Counted from the stretch's first letter, positions 1 to 5,286 are shown. The stretch: DNA of 7,923 nucleotides from Treponema sp. (GCA_031256115.1 JAIRRF010000243.1:1-7923), one strand, 5' to 3'. The notes: a model not told the origin generated them from the letters alone. A program made the numbers and translations.

Positions 1-237
1 AACGCTCGTAATGTTTCTTTTGCCTTGAAACGCGCCGTCATCAATTGCGGTGACAGGCAGGTTTTGAATCCTCGGCGGTATGTTTACCACTGCCGCGCTT
101 CCTTTATACCCTTCAATGATAATCGATTTGCCGTCTCTGCTGCGGGAAACCTCAAAATCGCTTTCGGAGTTGGCCTGTGCGAACAGCATTGCCGTTGTTG
201 CCACTAGCACGGCAACGGTTAAAAACATCTTCTTCAT
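1..237 (-). CDS. Secreted BspA-like leucine-rich-repeat protein, N-terminal part (cut by window edge)
   Basis: Reading the minus strand from an ATG at 235-237 gives 79 codons open to the window edge, so the C-terminus is missing. The start has an excellent ribosome-binding site: AGGAGGAG lies just upstream on the minus strand. Residues 1-22 form a signal peptide: a basic MKK start, a hydrophobic core, and a probable cleavage after AQA. The mature part (SDFEV, then IIIEGYKG, VVNIPPRIQNLPVTAIDDGAF) matches the entry repeat of LRR_5/BspA-type proteins, where a beta strand, an 'IP..I...PVT.I...AF' segment and further repeats follow. Such proteins are exported and act at the cell surface, often in adhesion, and are abundant in treponemes. 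Family assignment is by recognisable repeat pattern; ligand and exact function cannot be read. It is divergently oriented from hflX across a 658-bp gap. Confidence 0.8.
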   Translation of the reverse strand, partial: MKKMFLTVAVLVATTAMLFAQANSESDFEVSRSRDGKSIIIEGYKGSAAVVNIPPRIQNLPVTAIDDGAFQGKRNITSV

Positions 238-576
238 AAAAACTCCTCCTGTGTTTTATTTAAAAAACCCCGTAATTCCACTTTGCGGAAATACTTGGGT
301 GTTTTTCCGAGAAAAGAATAAATTGAATTGGTAGAAATACTTAGCTAATAGATAGTTGACAAGGATCTTATCGTAGTTACAGTATAATGGGGATTGCCTG
401 ATTGCCTAAGGGAAATTGGGTTCAAAATGGCATAATTTCGGTTTTGTGTCATACTTTTCTAGTTAATAAACAGCCTATACCATAGAAAGTTACATTGTCT
501 AGCGTGGTGCCTAAATAAAGTCTGACGAAGAAACACCCTGATCCCCTTCATTAGCATTAATCCGGGTATTTTTATG
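238..576. other. Intergenic region without a recognisable gene
   Basis: This is the left half of the gap between the divergent LRR gene and hflX. I found no coding region with a plausible start and ribosome-binding site. A TTGACA at 356-361 and a perfect TATAAT at 383-388 stand 21 bp apart, too far for a good sigma-70 promoter, so I do not call one. A short duplication (ATTGCCT twice, about 394-407) is visible. At 530-543 lies a diverged inverted copy of the ATCCGGGTGTTCC motif that recurs in the next region. Confidence 0.5.
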
Positions 577-651
577 TCATATTAATGCCGGTAGTGGGAA
601 ATCCGGGTGTTCTTGGATGAATAGGAAATGTATTTGGAAAAGTCAGCGGTG

Positions 652-668
652 TATGCTTTTTAAGCATA
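652..668. other. Small hairpin, 7-bp perfect stem
   Basis: TATGCTT at 652-658 pairs with AAGCATA at 662-668 across a 3-nt T loop, inside the larger repeat region. No T-run follows immediately, so it is not a clear terminator. It may simply be part of the structured element. Confidence 0.35.
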
Positions 669-718
669 TTCTGAGTATATTTGCCTCGAAGGGGCATCCG
701 GATGTTCCTGGGTTAATA

Positions 719-827
719 GGAGGCGCACACAGGGAAAAAGCGTAGGCGGGTGTGCAAGGTAAGATCCCTGCCAGAGGCAGTGGTCTTACCTTGCATGGGC
801 CCTGCCGGTTTTTTACGGTGCGCCTCC
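719..827 (+). promoter_or_regulatory. Candidate structured RNA or cruciform core, possible hflX leader
   Basis: Four nested complementary pairs are visible. GGAGGCGCAC (719-728) pairs with GTGCGCCTCC (818-827), 10 of 10. GGCGGG near 745-750 pairs with CCCTGCC at 800-806, including a G-T pair. TGCAAGGTAAGA (753-764) pairs with TCTTACCTTGCA (784-795), 12 of 12. CTGCC (768-772) pairs with GGCAG (776-780) across an AGA loop. Transcribed rightward it would lie in the 5' leader of hflX. GGCAG can alternatively pair with CTGCC at 802-806, just before a T6 run. Two exclusive folds of this kind resemble an attenuator, but the same symmetry would be expected from a palindromic mobile repeat, so the RNA role is inference. 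Confidence 0.35.
776..814 (+). terminator. Possible conditional intrinsic terminator upstream of hflX
   Basis: GGCAGTGG (776-783) can pair with CCCTGCC (800-806), giving 7 bp with one bulged T and a 16-nt loop. It is followed by GG and six T residues (809-814). This fold competes with the 753-795 hairpin because both use 776-783. It is a weak call made only from pairing. Confidence 0.2.
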
Positions 828-895
828 TGGGGTGATTAGGAACACCCGGATTCCCATCCGCTGAAATTAATATGAGTTTATGCCATGCTTAGATA

Positions 896-2005
896 GTGAA
901 GACCATGTATGAAACAAAACCAGGACCGCCAAAAGTATTTATAGCAGGGATTATTGAATCTTCGTTGGCGAGATCCGGTGTCGAAAACGCCGAAATGGCA
1001 GGTCTGGCGGATACTCTGGGTCTGGAGATAACTGGAACAGCGGCATTTACCGTCCGGGAAAAGAATCCTCGTTACGGTATGGGAAGCGGGAAAGCTAAAG
1101 AATTATCTGATAAAGCTCTTGCCGCCGGAGCGGAGTGTATTATTTTTGACCAGGAAATCAGTCCTTCCCAGCAGCGAAACTGGGAAAAATTATGCGGCCT
1201 ATCCGTTTTGGACCGGCAGGAATTAATCATCAGGATTTTTGCCAGCCGGGCCAGGACAAAAGAAGCGGAACTCCAGGCAGAATTGGCAGAACTACTCTAT
1301 GCCTTGCCCCGTCTGTCACATAAATATGTCGATTTATCCCGCCAGCGGGGAGGATACTACGGTACCCGGGGAGCGGGGGAGACCCGGCTGGAAACGGATA
1401 GGCGGAAGATCCGGCAGAGAATAAGTATTTTAAGGGAAGAAATTGAAGCAGTACGCCGCAGCAGGAAACTTCAGCATAAGCAAAGAGAAAAGCAGAAGAT
1501 ACCGGTCTGCGCCCTGGTTGGTTATACGAATGCGGGAAAATCCTCTCTCCACAGGGTCTTAACCGGATCAGATGTTCTGGTAGAAGATAAACTTTTTGCC
1601 ACCCTGGACCCTACAGCCAGGAGGGTAAACCGGCTTGATTCATCGGGGCAGCGGAAAAATATTATTTTGGTGGATACCGTCGGTTTTATCCGCCGTCTTC
1701 CCCATAACCTGGTAGATGCCTTTCAGGCTACTTTGGAAGAAGCTGCTCAGGCAGATCTGTTAATTCATGTTGTGGATGCCGCAGATCCCGGTTGGCAGGA
1801 GAATAAAACCGTAGTTCTGGAACTTTTAAAAAACCTGGGAGCGGGGGAAATTCCGCTTATCACCGTTTTTAATAAAGCGGATATGCTATCCCCGGAGGAG
1901 TTGGCGGATTTAGAAGTAGATGATGCAGGGATAACAGTATCAGCCAAAAACCGGAAAGGACTGGAATCCCTCTGGAATTTAATTGAAAAAACGCTTAAGT
2001 TTTAA
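896..2005 (+). CDS. hflX: GTPase HflX, ribosome-splitting/rescue factor
   Basis: HflX is a GTPase that binds the 50S subunit and splits stalled or hibernating 70S ribosomes. The product is 369 residues if read from GTG at 896. The N-terminal HflX domain (about 12-150) leads into a coiled segment and a glycine-rich linker (RGGYYGTRGAGE, 151-162) diagnostic of the family. All G motifs are present: G1 GYTNAGKS 209-216, G2 DPT 238-240, G3 DTVGF 260-264, G4 NKAD 326-329, G5 SAK 349-351. It is shorter than E. coli HflX (426 aa), mainly for lack of the C-terminal extension, as in many bacteria. A TAG at 890-892 limits the start to GTG 896 or ATG 905, and neither has a strong Shine-Dalgarno, so the exact start is uncertain. 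fliS follows after 51 bp. The repeat-rich leader upstream may regulate it. Confidence 0.95.
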   Translation: MKTMYETKPGPPKVFIAGIIESSLARSGVENAEMAGLADTLGLEITGTAAFTVREKNPRYGMGSGKAKELSDKALAAGAECIIFDQEISPSQQRNWEKLCGLSVLDRQELIIRIFASRARTKEAELQAELAELLYALPRLSHKYVDLSRQRGGYYGTRGAGETRLETDRRKIRQRISILREEIEAVRRSRKLQHKQREKQKIPVCALVGYTNAGKSSLHRVLTGSDVLVEDKLFATLDPTARRVNRLDSSGQRKNIILVDTVGFIRRLPHNLVDAFQATLEEAAQADLLIHVVDAADPGWQENKTVVLELLKNLGAGEIPLITVFNKADMLSPEELADLEVDDAGITVSAKNRKGLESLWNLIEKTLKF

Positions 2006-2056
2006 TATCCCCTGCCGATATTGGAACCGTACAGATCTTTTTTGGGGAGGGACATA

Positions 2057-2497
2057 ATGGCATATACCAACGCATTATCAGCATATAAAGAGACCCGTGT
2101 AAGGACCGCCAGTCAGGGGCAGCTTATCGTCATGCTTTATGATGAAGCAGTAAAGCAATTGGACAAGGGATTGGAGCTTCTGAAACTAAACAAGGGCGAA
2201 AAACAGGATCCTTCCAGGATCGAAACCATCGGAAAAGCCGTTATTAAGACCCGGGATATTATAACGGAGCTAATGGTTTCCCTGGATTTTGATCAGGGCG
2301 GTGAAATCGCACATAACTTGTTTGCCCTTTATACCTGGTTCAACAAAGAGCTGCTGGAGGCCCATATAGCCATGGACATGACCCGGATAAATACGGTTAA
2401 GATTCAATTAAACGATCTTCGCAGCGCCTGGGCCGGAATAGCCGCCAGTACCAATGCTGAAGGTCGGCCTTTAGAAGGCGTCAACCTGGCCGGATAA
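2057..2497 (+). CDS. fliS: Flagellin chaperone FliS
   Basis: FliS is a cytoplasmic four-helix-bundle chaperone that caps the C-terminus of flagellin, prevents premature polymerisation and delivers it to the type III export gate. The 146-residue product shows family hallmarks: an N-terminal AYKETRVRTASQGQLIVMLYDEA (10-31), the SLDFDQGGEIAHNLFALYTW block (75-94), and LNDLRSAW near 118-125. ATG 2057 is chosen over an upstream in-frame start at 2021 because GGGGAGGG (2044-2051) sits 5 nt before it and the protein then begins with the typical MAYTNALSAY. Its TAA stop overlaps the next start by one base (TAATG), implying translational coupling with the FlgN-like gene. An internal AATATC/GATATT pair (2004-2022) between hflX and fliS is too weak to call a terminator, so hflX readthrough is likely. 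Confidence 0.93.
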   Translation: MAYTNALSAYKETRVRTASQGQLIVMLYDEAVKQLDKGLELLKLNKGEKQDPSRIETIGKAVIKTRDIITELMVSLDFDQGGEIAHNLFALYTWFNKELLEAHIAMDMTRINTVKIQLNDLRSAWAGIAASTNAEGRPLEGVNLAG

Positions 2498-3039
2498 TGG
2501 CGTCTGTCATGCCGGTAATGGCTCAGGAAAAAGCGGGAAAAACCGAATTAAACTCCGTAGAAATTGCTCAGAGAGTGGCTATCCTTAAGCGCTTTCGGGA
2601 ACTTCTATCCCAACAGCGGGATCGTTTCCGGCAGTACCTGGATGTTCTGGATAAACAAAAAAATGTAATAGAGCAGGGCAGTGTCGATGATTTAACTGTC
2701 CATGTGGAGTTGGAAGAACAAATCGTCGGTGACATTTTTGCCATTCAAAAAGTAATCGATCCTCTGGAAGCAATGTATCAGGCAAGCTTTTCCTTCCATT
2801 CCGCGGAGAGCGCACTACTTGCCGGAGAAATTAGGGGGGATGAAGTACCCAGCCTGCGGACGGCTCTGGAAGAACTCCGGGGTGAAGCGGCAACACGTTC
2901 AGCCAGAAACCGGGAACTTTTAACTAAGCGAATGGCAGAACTACGCCAGGAAATGAAAGCCCTGCGATCTAATCCATACGCCATTCACCGGCCCGTATAT
3001 TCACAGGATAACCCTGCTCTGATAGATATTAAGTGGTAA
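2497..3039 (+). CDS. FlgN-like flagellar export chaperone (hook-associated protein chaperone)
   Basis: The 180-residue product is almost entirely helical and charged. A helical hairpin runs at about 25-60 (LSQQRDRFRQYLDVLDKQKN), then an LxxHVELEEQIVGDIFAIQK helix (66-85), and a long helix at 118-157 with the ARNRELLTKRMAELRQEMKALR pattern. The tail NPYAIHRPVYSQ...LIDIKW follows. This layout, the lack of a signal peptide or membrane segment, and the position overlapping fliS fit the FlgN family, which chaperones the hook-filament junction proteins FlgK and FlgL. A FliT-like role is the alternative. The overlapping ATG at 2497 is taken as start because of the TAATG coupling; in-frame ATGs at 2509 and 2518 are possible. 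Family assignment rests on helical pattern plus context, so it is less certain than its neighbours. Confidence 0.7.
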   Translation: MASVMPVMAQEKAGKTELNSVEIAQRVAILKRFRELLSQQRDRFRQYLDVLDKQKNVIEQGSVDDLTVHVELEEQIVGDIFAIQKVIDPLEAMYQASFSFHSAESALLAGEIRGDEVPSLRTALEELRGEAATRSARNRELLTKRMAELRQEMKALRSNPYAIHRPVYSQDNPALIDIKW

Positions 3040-3047
3040 CACATACA

Positions 3048-3076
3048 TTGACTAAAACCGTTTCTTTTGCTAATGT
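3048..3076 (+). promoter_or_regulatory. Candidate sigma-70 promoter for rpsP-khpA
   Basis: TTGACT (3048-3053) is followed by exactly 17 bp and TAATGT (3071-3076). The TG of an extended -10 lies one base upstream of TAATGT (3068-3069). Transcription would begin near 3083, just ahead of the AGGAGG ribosome-binding site of rpsP. It lies in the 62-bp gap after the FlgN-like gene, so it would give the ribosomal genes flagellum-independent expression. Called from spacing and consensus only. Confidence 0.5.
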
Positions 3077-3101
3077 TTAGTTCCTTTAGGAGGATTATTG
3101 C

Positions 3102-3353
3102 ATGGGCGCAAGGATTAGGCTTAAAAAATTCGGGACCAAAAAGCGGCCCTATTATCGTATTGTTGTGATGGATAGCCGCGCTCCCAGGGACGGAAAAACC
3201 ATTGAAGAACTGGGTTATTACCATCCCATAGAGGCGGAAGAAAAGCAAATAGTATTTAATGCGGAAAAGGTCAAAACCTGGATTCAAAACGGTGCTACGG
3301 TTACCGACACGGTTCGGACTATTTTGAATAGAAAGGATTTTTCCTTAAAGTGA
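3102..3353 (+). CDS. rpsP: Small ribosomal subunit protein bS16
   Basis: bS16 binds 16S rRNA in the 5'/central domain region and is needed for 30S assembly. The 83-residue product is of typical length and carries the signature blocks: MGARIRLKKFGTKKRPYYRI at the N-terminus, VVMDSRAPRDGKTIEELGYYHP (21-42), and the C-terminal EKVKTWIQNGATVTDTVRTIL segment. ATG 3102 has AGGAGG at 3088-3093 with good spacing. khpA follows 13 bp after the stop, as in the widely conserved ffh/rpsP/khpA/rimM/trmD/rplS arrangement, but rimM, trmD and rplS do not follow here. Confidence 0.97.
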   Translation: MGARIRLKKFGTKKRPYYRIVVMDSRAPRDGKTIEELGYYHPIEAEEKQIVFNAEKVKTWIQNGATVTDTVRTILNRKDFSLK

Positions 3354-3366
3354 GAAATAAAAATCA

Positions 3367-3600
3367 ATGGAAAAAGATTTAATAGAATATATCGCAAAAT
3401 CCCTGGTGGACAATCCCGGCGAAGTAGCAGTGAACCTTGTCGAGGGTGAAAAATCAACTATTCTGGAACTTAGGGTAGCTGCCGATGACATTGGAAAAGT
3501 AATCGGCAAGCATGGGCGCATTGCAAAAGCAATGCGTACCGTACTCCAGGCGGCAACAGCCAGAAGCGGAAAGCATACGGTTTTGGAAATCCTGGATTAG
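3367..3600 (+). CDS. khpA: KH-domain RNA-binding protein KhpA (YlqC family)
   Basis: KhpA is a small single-KH-domain protein that binds RNA, in several bacteria together with KhpB, and influences cell division and post-transcriptional control. The 77-residue length is standard. The nucleic-acid-binding GxxG loop is GKHG at 47-50 inside VIGKHGRIAKAMRTVL, and the protein opens with the usual LIEYIAKSLVDNPGEV. The start ATG 3367 has only a weak purine-rich upstream stretch, consistent with coupling to rpsP 13 bp away. Downstream, the usual rimM-trmD partners are replaced by a toxin-antitoxin module starting 50 bp after the stop. The last codons look intact, so the insertion did not truncate khpA. 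Confidence 0.95.
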   Translation: MEKDLIEYIAKSLVDNPGEVAVNLVEGEKSTILELRVAADDIGKVIGKHGRIAKAMRTVLQAATARSGKHTVLEILD

Positions 3601-3613
3601 GGTTTAGCTCATA

Positions 3614-3648
3614 TTGACAACTTAGCCCGATCCGGACTAAGCTAATAC
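3614..3648 (+). promoter_or_regulatory. Putative antitoxin-toxin promoter with embedded palindromic operator
   Basis: A perfect TTGACA (3614-3619) is followed two bases later by a 21-bp imperfect palindrome, CTTAGCCCGATCCGGACTAAG (3621-3641), with 16 of 20 arm positions symmetric. -10 candidates are TAAGCT (3638-3643, 18-bp spacing) or the more distant TAATAC (3643-3648). TTAGC half-sites recur at 3604-3608 and, inverted, GCTAA at 3641-3645. Phd/YefM antitoxins normally repress their own operon by binding such palindromes. The overlap of operator with the promoter spacer fits that mechanism; binding itself is inference. Confidence 0.45.
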
Positions 3649-3649
3649 T

Positions 3650-3937
3650 ATGAATGAGATCAAAACAATACCAATTCACGAGGCAAAATCCAACTTGTCC
3701 AAACTGGTCAAGCGGGCCGCAGCGGGGGAGACCATCTACATTGGAGCCTATGGTAAACCGGAAGCAATAATTGCTTCACCTGATTCTTTCCCAAAAAAGA
3801 AGCCAATTAGCGAAGCCTTTGGCTGCCTTAGGGGAAAAATGGAACTTCCCGAGGGTTGGGATGATCCGCTGCCGGAAGATATAATTGAATCCTTTTACAG
3901 CATAAGGGGTTTCGAGGAATTTGGGAAAAATGAATAA
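3650..3937 (+). CDS. Type II antitoxin, Phd/YefM family
   Basis: The product neutralises the PIN-type toxin encoded next to it and probably represses the operon. Of 95 residues, about 5-43 form the Phd/YefM DNA-binding fold (IPIHEAKSNLSKLVKRAAAG, then ETIYIGAYGKPEAIIAS). The C-terminal part (56-85, AFGCLRGKMELPEGW, then DDPLPEDIIESF) resembles the toxin-wrapping tail of antitoxins paired with VapC-like PIN toxins. No Shine-Dalgarno precedes ATG 3650. If the -10 at 3638-3643 is used, the transcript would start almost at the ATG, so leaderless translation is possible. The reading frame overlaps the toxin start by 8 nt. The gene sits directly after khpA, where rimM would be expected. Confidence 0.9.
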   Translation: MNEIKTIPIHEAKSNLSKLVKRAAAGETIYIGAYGKPEAIIASPDSFPKKKPISEAFGCLRGKMELPEGWDDPLPEDIIESFYSIRGFEEFGKNE

Positions 3938-4310
3938 ATGGCTGCTGGATACCAATGTACTTATTTGGTTTTTTGATGGGTCATTCCGCATAGATCCTGC
4001 AAGGAAACTTTTCTCGCTGCCTGATACCCAGGTATTTATTAGCTCAGTTTCCTGGTGGGAAATAGCAATAAAAGTACGAGCCGGTAAATTAAATACAAGT
4101 ATTTTTTTATTAAAATCCATGGTTCAAGAATACAATTTTTTTGAACTTCCTTTGTCCTCAGATTGCATCACTAAATATTATGAACTTCCCCATATCCATA
4201 AAGATCCTTTTGACCACATGCTGCTGGCCCAGGCTATTACATATCCTCTGCGTTTTATCACCGGAGATTCCATATTGGCGGAGTATTCTTCGCTGGTGAC
4301 GGTGATTTAA
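3930..4310 (+). CDS. Type II toxin, PIN-domain ribonuclease (VapC-like)
   Basis: PIN toxins are Mg-dependent RNases that cleave tRNA or rRNA when not held by their antitoxin. The 126-residue product keeps the acidic catalytic set: D7 in LLDTNVLIW, E44 in SVSWWEIAIK, D95 (with D92) in HKDPFDHMLLAQA, and D113 in FITGD. ATG 3930 is preferred over an in-frame TTG at 3921 because it gives the standard N-terminus just before the first beta strand and has GAGGA and GGGA stretches upstream. It overlaps the antitoxin end by 8 nt, the usual coupled arrangement. All catalytic residues are present, so the toxin is probably functional. The target RNA cannot be read from sequence. Confidence 0.9.
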   Translation: MNKWLLDTNVLIWFFDGSFRIDPARKLFSLPDTQVFISSVSWWEIAIKVRAGKLNTSIFLLKSMVQEYNFFELPLSSDCITKYYELPHIHKDPFDHMLLAQAITYPLRFITGDSILAEYSSLVTVI

Positions 4311-4425
4311 GGGAAACTCCAGGAAAAATAAGTAATGCATGGACTTCCCTATGTATATAAAATCATACACCCAAATAACTGCCAACTAAATACTAAGTTA
4401 CTATCTACTAATCATTCCTTTGCGT

Positions 4426-4443
4426 CTCCGCGAGCTCTGCGAG
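4426..4443. repeat. Tandem 9-mer CTCCGCGAG/CTCTGCGAG in a CTTTGCGTCTC context
   Basis: Two adjacent 9-bp units differ at one position. The context, TTTGCGTCTCC followed by GCGAGCTCTGCGAGAG, resembles a GCG-rich dispersed repeat type found in intergenic DNA of many bacteria. It sits in an AT-rich gap (4311-4564) between the toxin gene and the DUF4160 gene that otherwise shows no gene. The resemblance is from memory of such sequences and was not tested. Confidence 0.3.
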
Positions 4444-4507
4444 AGGTTTTGGAATTGGTTTTTACATAGTTTTGTGGGTATAGCGTATAAATAATAGAGA
4501 TACGCAA

Positions 4508-4541
4508 GATATGGGGCAGGAAACACTTAGGATGTTTGTGG
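4508..4541. repeat. 34-bp direct repeat, copy 1 (upstream of the DUF4160 gene)
   Basis: This segment (starting GATATGGGGCAGG and ending GATGTTTGTGG) recurs at 5287-5320 with one mismatch, at 4521 (A) versus 5300 (G). Here it leads straight into a TATAAT box and the DUF4160 gene. In the other copy it leads into a fragment of the 3' end of that gene. Confidence 0.85.
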
Positions 4542-4559
4542 TATAATTATATATAGGAG
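4542..4559 (+). promoter_or_regulatory. -10 box and ribosome-binding site of the DUF4160-DUF2442 cassette
   Basis: A perfect TATAAT at 4542-4547 is followed by AGGAG at 4555-4559, 5 nt before ATG 4565. No good -35 hexamer lies 16-18 bp upstream. The transcript would have a very short leader, or the promoter may depend on an activator. The 34-bp repeat ends exactly at the -10 box, so it may contribute the upstream promoter element. Confidence 0.4.
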
Positions 4560-4564
4560 CATTG

Positions 4565-4831
4565 ATGCCGCTTATATCTCAATTTTACGGAATATTAATA
4601 TATATTTACAAAGAATTGGATAGTAAGCACCACATGCCGCATTTTCATGCCAAATACGCTGAATTTGAAAGTGTATATGACTTTAAAGCAAACCTAATCG
4701 AAGGTGAATTACCAGTTAAACAAAGAAAGTTAGTAGAAGCCTGGACGATGCTCCATGAAGATGAATTAAATGCTGCCTGGATTGCCTGGAATGAGAGTGG
4801 CGAAGTTATAAAAATTGAAGGCTTGAGGTGA
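4565..4831 (+). CDS. DUF4160-family small protein
   Basis: The 88-residue product matches the DUF4160 pattern. It starts MPLISQFYGILIYIY, has the family's histidine cluster HHMPHFHAKY (22-31), the IEGELP turn (45-50), and a helix VKQRKLVEAWTMLHEDELNAAWIAW (51-75). It ends in the basic-hydrophobic tail KIEGLR. Function is not established. The histidines might bind metal, but that is inference. ATG 4565 is chosen (AGGAG 5 nt upstream); the preceding TTG at 4562 is an in-frame alternative. The DUF2442 gene begins 4 nt after its stop, a pairing common in bacterial accessory regions and reminiscent of toxin-antitoxin cassettes. The sequence is noticeably AT-rich compared with khpA or the kinase, suggesting transfer. 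A 19-bp piece of this gene is found again at 5318-5336. Confidence 0.85.
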   Translation: MPLISQFYGILIYIYKELDSKHHMPHFHAKYAEFESVYDFKANLIEGELPVKQRKLVEAWTMLHEDELNAAWIAWNESGEVIKIEGLR

Positions 4832-4835
4832 TTGT

Positions 4836-5093
4836 TTGTTACGGCCAAAGGCTATAAATGTAAAGCCTTGTTCGGATTATTGTTTGCTGGTTACTTTCAG
4901 CAACAACGAACAACGTTTATTTGACGTTAAACCATATCTTGATTTTAAACCATTTACCGAGCTAAGAAATATGACCTTGTTCAATACAGTAAAACCTGCC
5001 GGATTAAGCATTGAATGGCTTCACGGGCAAGACATTTGCCCGGATGAACTATATTATAACAGTGTGCCTTTGCCACTTTGCGAAGGTGCCTGA
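4836..5093 (+). CDS. DUF2442-family small protein
   Basis: The 85-residue product shows the DUF2442 layout: an N-terminal beta hairpin (INVKPCSDYCLLVTFSNNEQ, 7-26), the conserved FDVKPYL (29-35), and the C-terminal WLHGQDICPDELY (61-73). The start is a TTG at 4836. GAGGTGA at 4825-4831 is well placed upstream, and an in-frame TGA at 4824-4826 excludes anything longer without another start codon. It is co-transcribed with the DUF4160 gene across a 4-nt gap. Molecular function is unknown. Stable co-occurrence of the two families suggests the proteins act together, possibly as a toxin-antitoxin-like pair, but nothing in the sequence proves which part would be toxic. Confidence 0.85.
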   Translation: MLRPKAINVKPCSDYCLLVTFSNNEQRLFDVKPYLDFKPFTELRNMTLFNTVKPAGLSIEWLHGQDICPDELYYNSVPLPLCEGA

Positions 5094-5165
5094 TACCGTA
5101 ATCCTATAGCGTATCTGGGTTGTTGGGGACGCCAGGAATTTGTCGGGCTTAGCCCAATTTGACTG

Positions 5166-5201
5166 AAAAATGCGAAAAACCGTAGTTTTTGAGCATTTTT
5201 T
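5166..5201 (+). terminator. Hairpin with T-run, likely terminator of the DUF4160-DUF2442 cassette
   Basis: AAAAATGC (5166-5173) pairs with GCATTTTT (5193-5200), and AAAAAC (5175-5180) pairs with GTTTTT (5185-5190) around a CGTA loop. This gives 14 bp with a small G/GA internal asymmetry. A T6 run ends at 5201, and the A-rich left arm would give a T-run on the other strand as well, so it could stop transcription both ways. The stem is AT-rich, which weakens the terminator call. It lies about 70 bp after the DUF2442 stop. Confidence 0.45.
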
Positions 5202-5218
5202 ACTTTGCAAATACCCAA

Positions 5219-5285
5219 AGGAGCTCATAAATTGTAGAATTTTATGGTTATTTGCCGCAAGATTCTACAAACCCGTCAGGCTCCT
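5219..5285. repeat. Long hairpin with 12-bp stem
   Basis: TTGTAGAATTTT (5232-5243) pairs with AAGATTCTACAA (5259-5270), 12 bp including one G-T, across a 15-nt loop. An outer AGGAGC (5219-5224) pairs with GCTCCT (5280-5285). There is no T-run, so it looks like a palindromic intergenic repeat rather than a terminator. Its right foot abuts the second copy of the 34-bp repeat, which starts at 5287. Confidence 0.5.
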
Positions 5286-5286
5286 G

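Larger units (their letters stand above)
577..875. repeat. Nested inverted-repeat element of about 300 bp upstream of hflX
   Basis: The outer arms are TCATATTAAT at 577-586, matched perfectly by ATTAATATGA at 866-875, and GGGAAATCCGGGTGTTC at 596-612, matched by GAACACCCGGATTCCC at 840-855 with one extra A on the left. A second left arm at 695-728 (starting ATCCGGATGTTCCT and ending GGAGGCGCAC) can pair with 818-852 instead. Thus the 839-852 segment has two possible partners. The motif AATCCGGGT(G)TT also occurs at 559-567. The innermost core is a GC-rich hairpin. The region encodes no recognisable protein. It could be a MITE-like mobile element, a REP-like palindromic repeat cluster or a structured leader RNA. 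I see no convincing target-site duplication. The arms are directly visible; the nature of the element is inference. Confidence 0.6.

Noticed and set aside
25..334. Plus-strand small frames at the left edge
   Set aside because: They overlap the minus-strand LRR gene, which has a signal peptide and strong ribosome-binding site; the plus frames have neither.
356..388. TTGACA and TATAAT resembling a strong promoter
   Set aside because: The hexamers are 21 bp apart, beyond the usual 16-18 bp, and no gene or clear RNA follows for 500 bp.
695..852. Integron attC-type recombination site
   Set aside because: The size and imperfect arms suggested it, but no clear GTTRRRY/RYYYAAC core sites are present at the ends and no cassette boundaries fit.
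2021..2056. Upstream extension of fliS
   Set aside because: The 12 extra residues lack a ribosome-binding site, while ATG 2057 has GGGGAGGG 5 nt upstream and yields the standard FliS N-terminus.
4426..4443. Start of a CRISPR-like array
   Set aside because: Only two adjacent 9-bp units without spacers; no array or cas gene is visible anywhere in the window.
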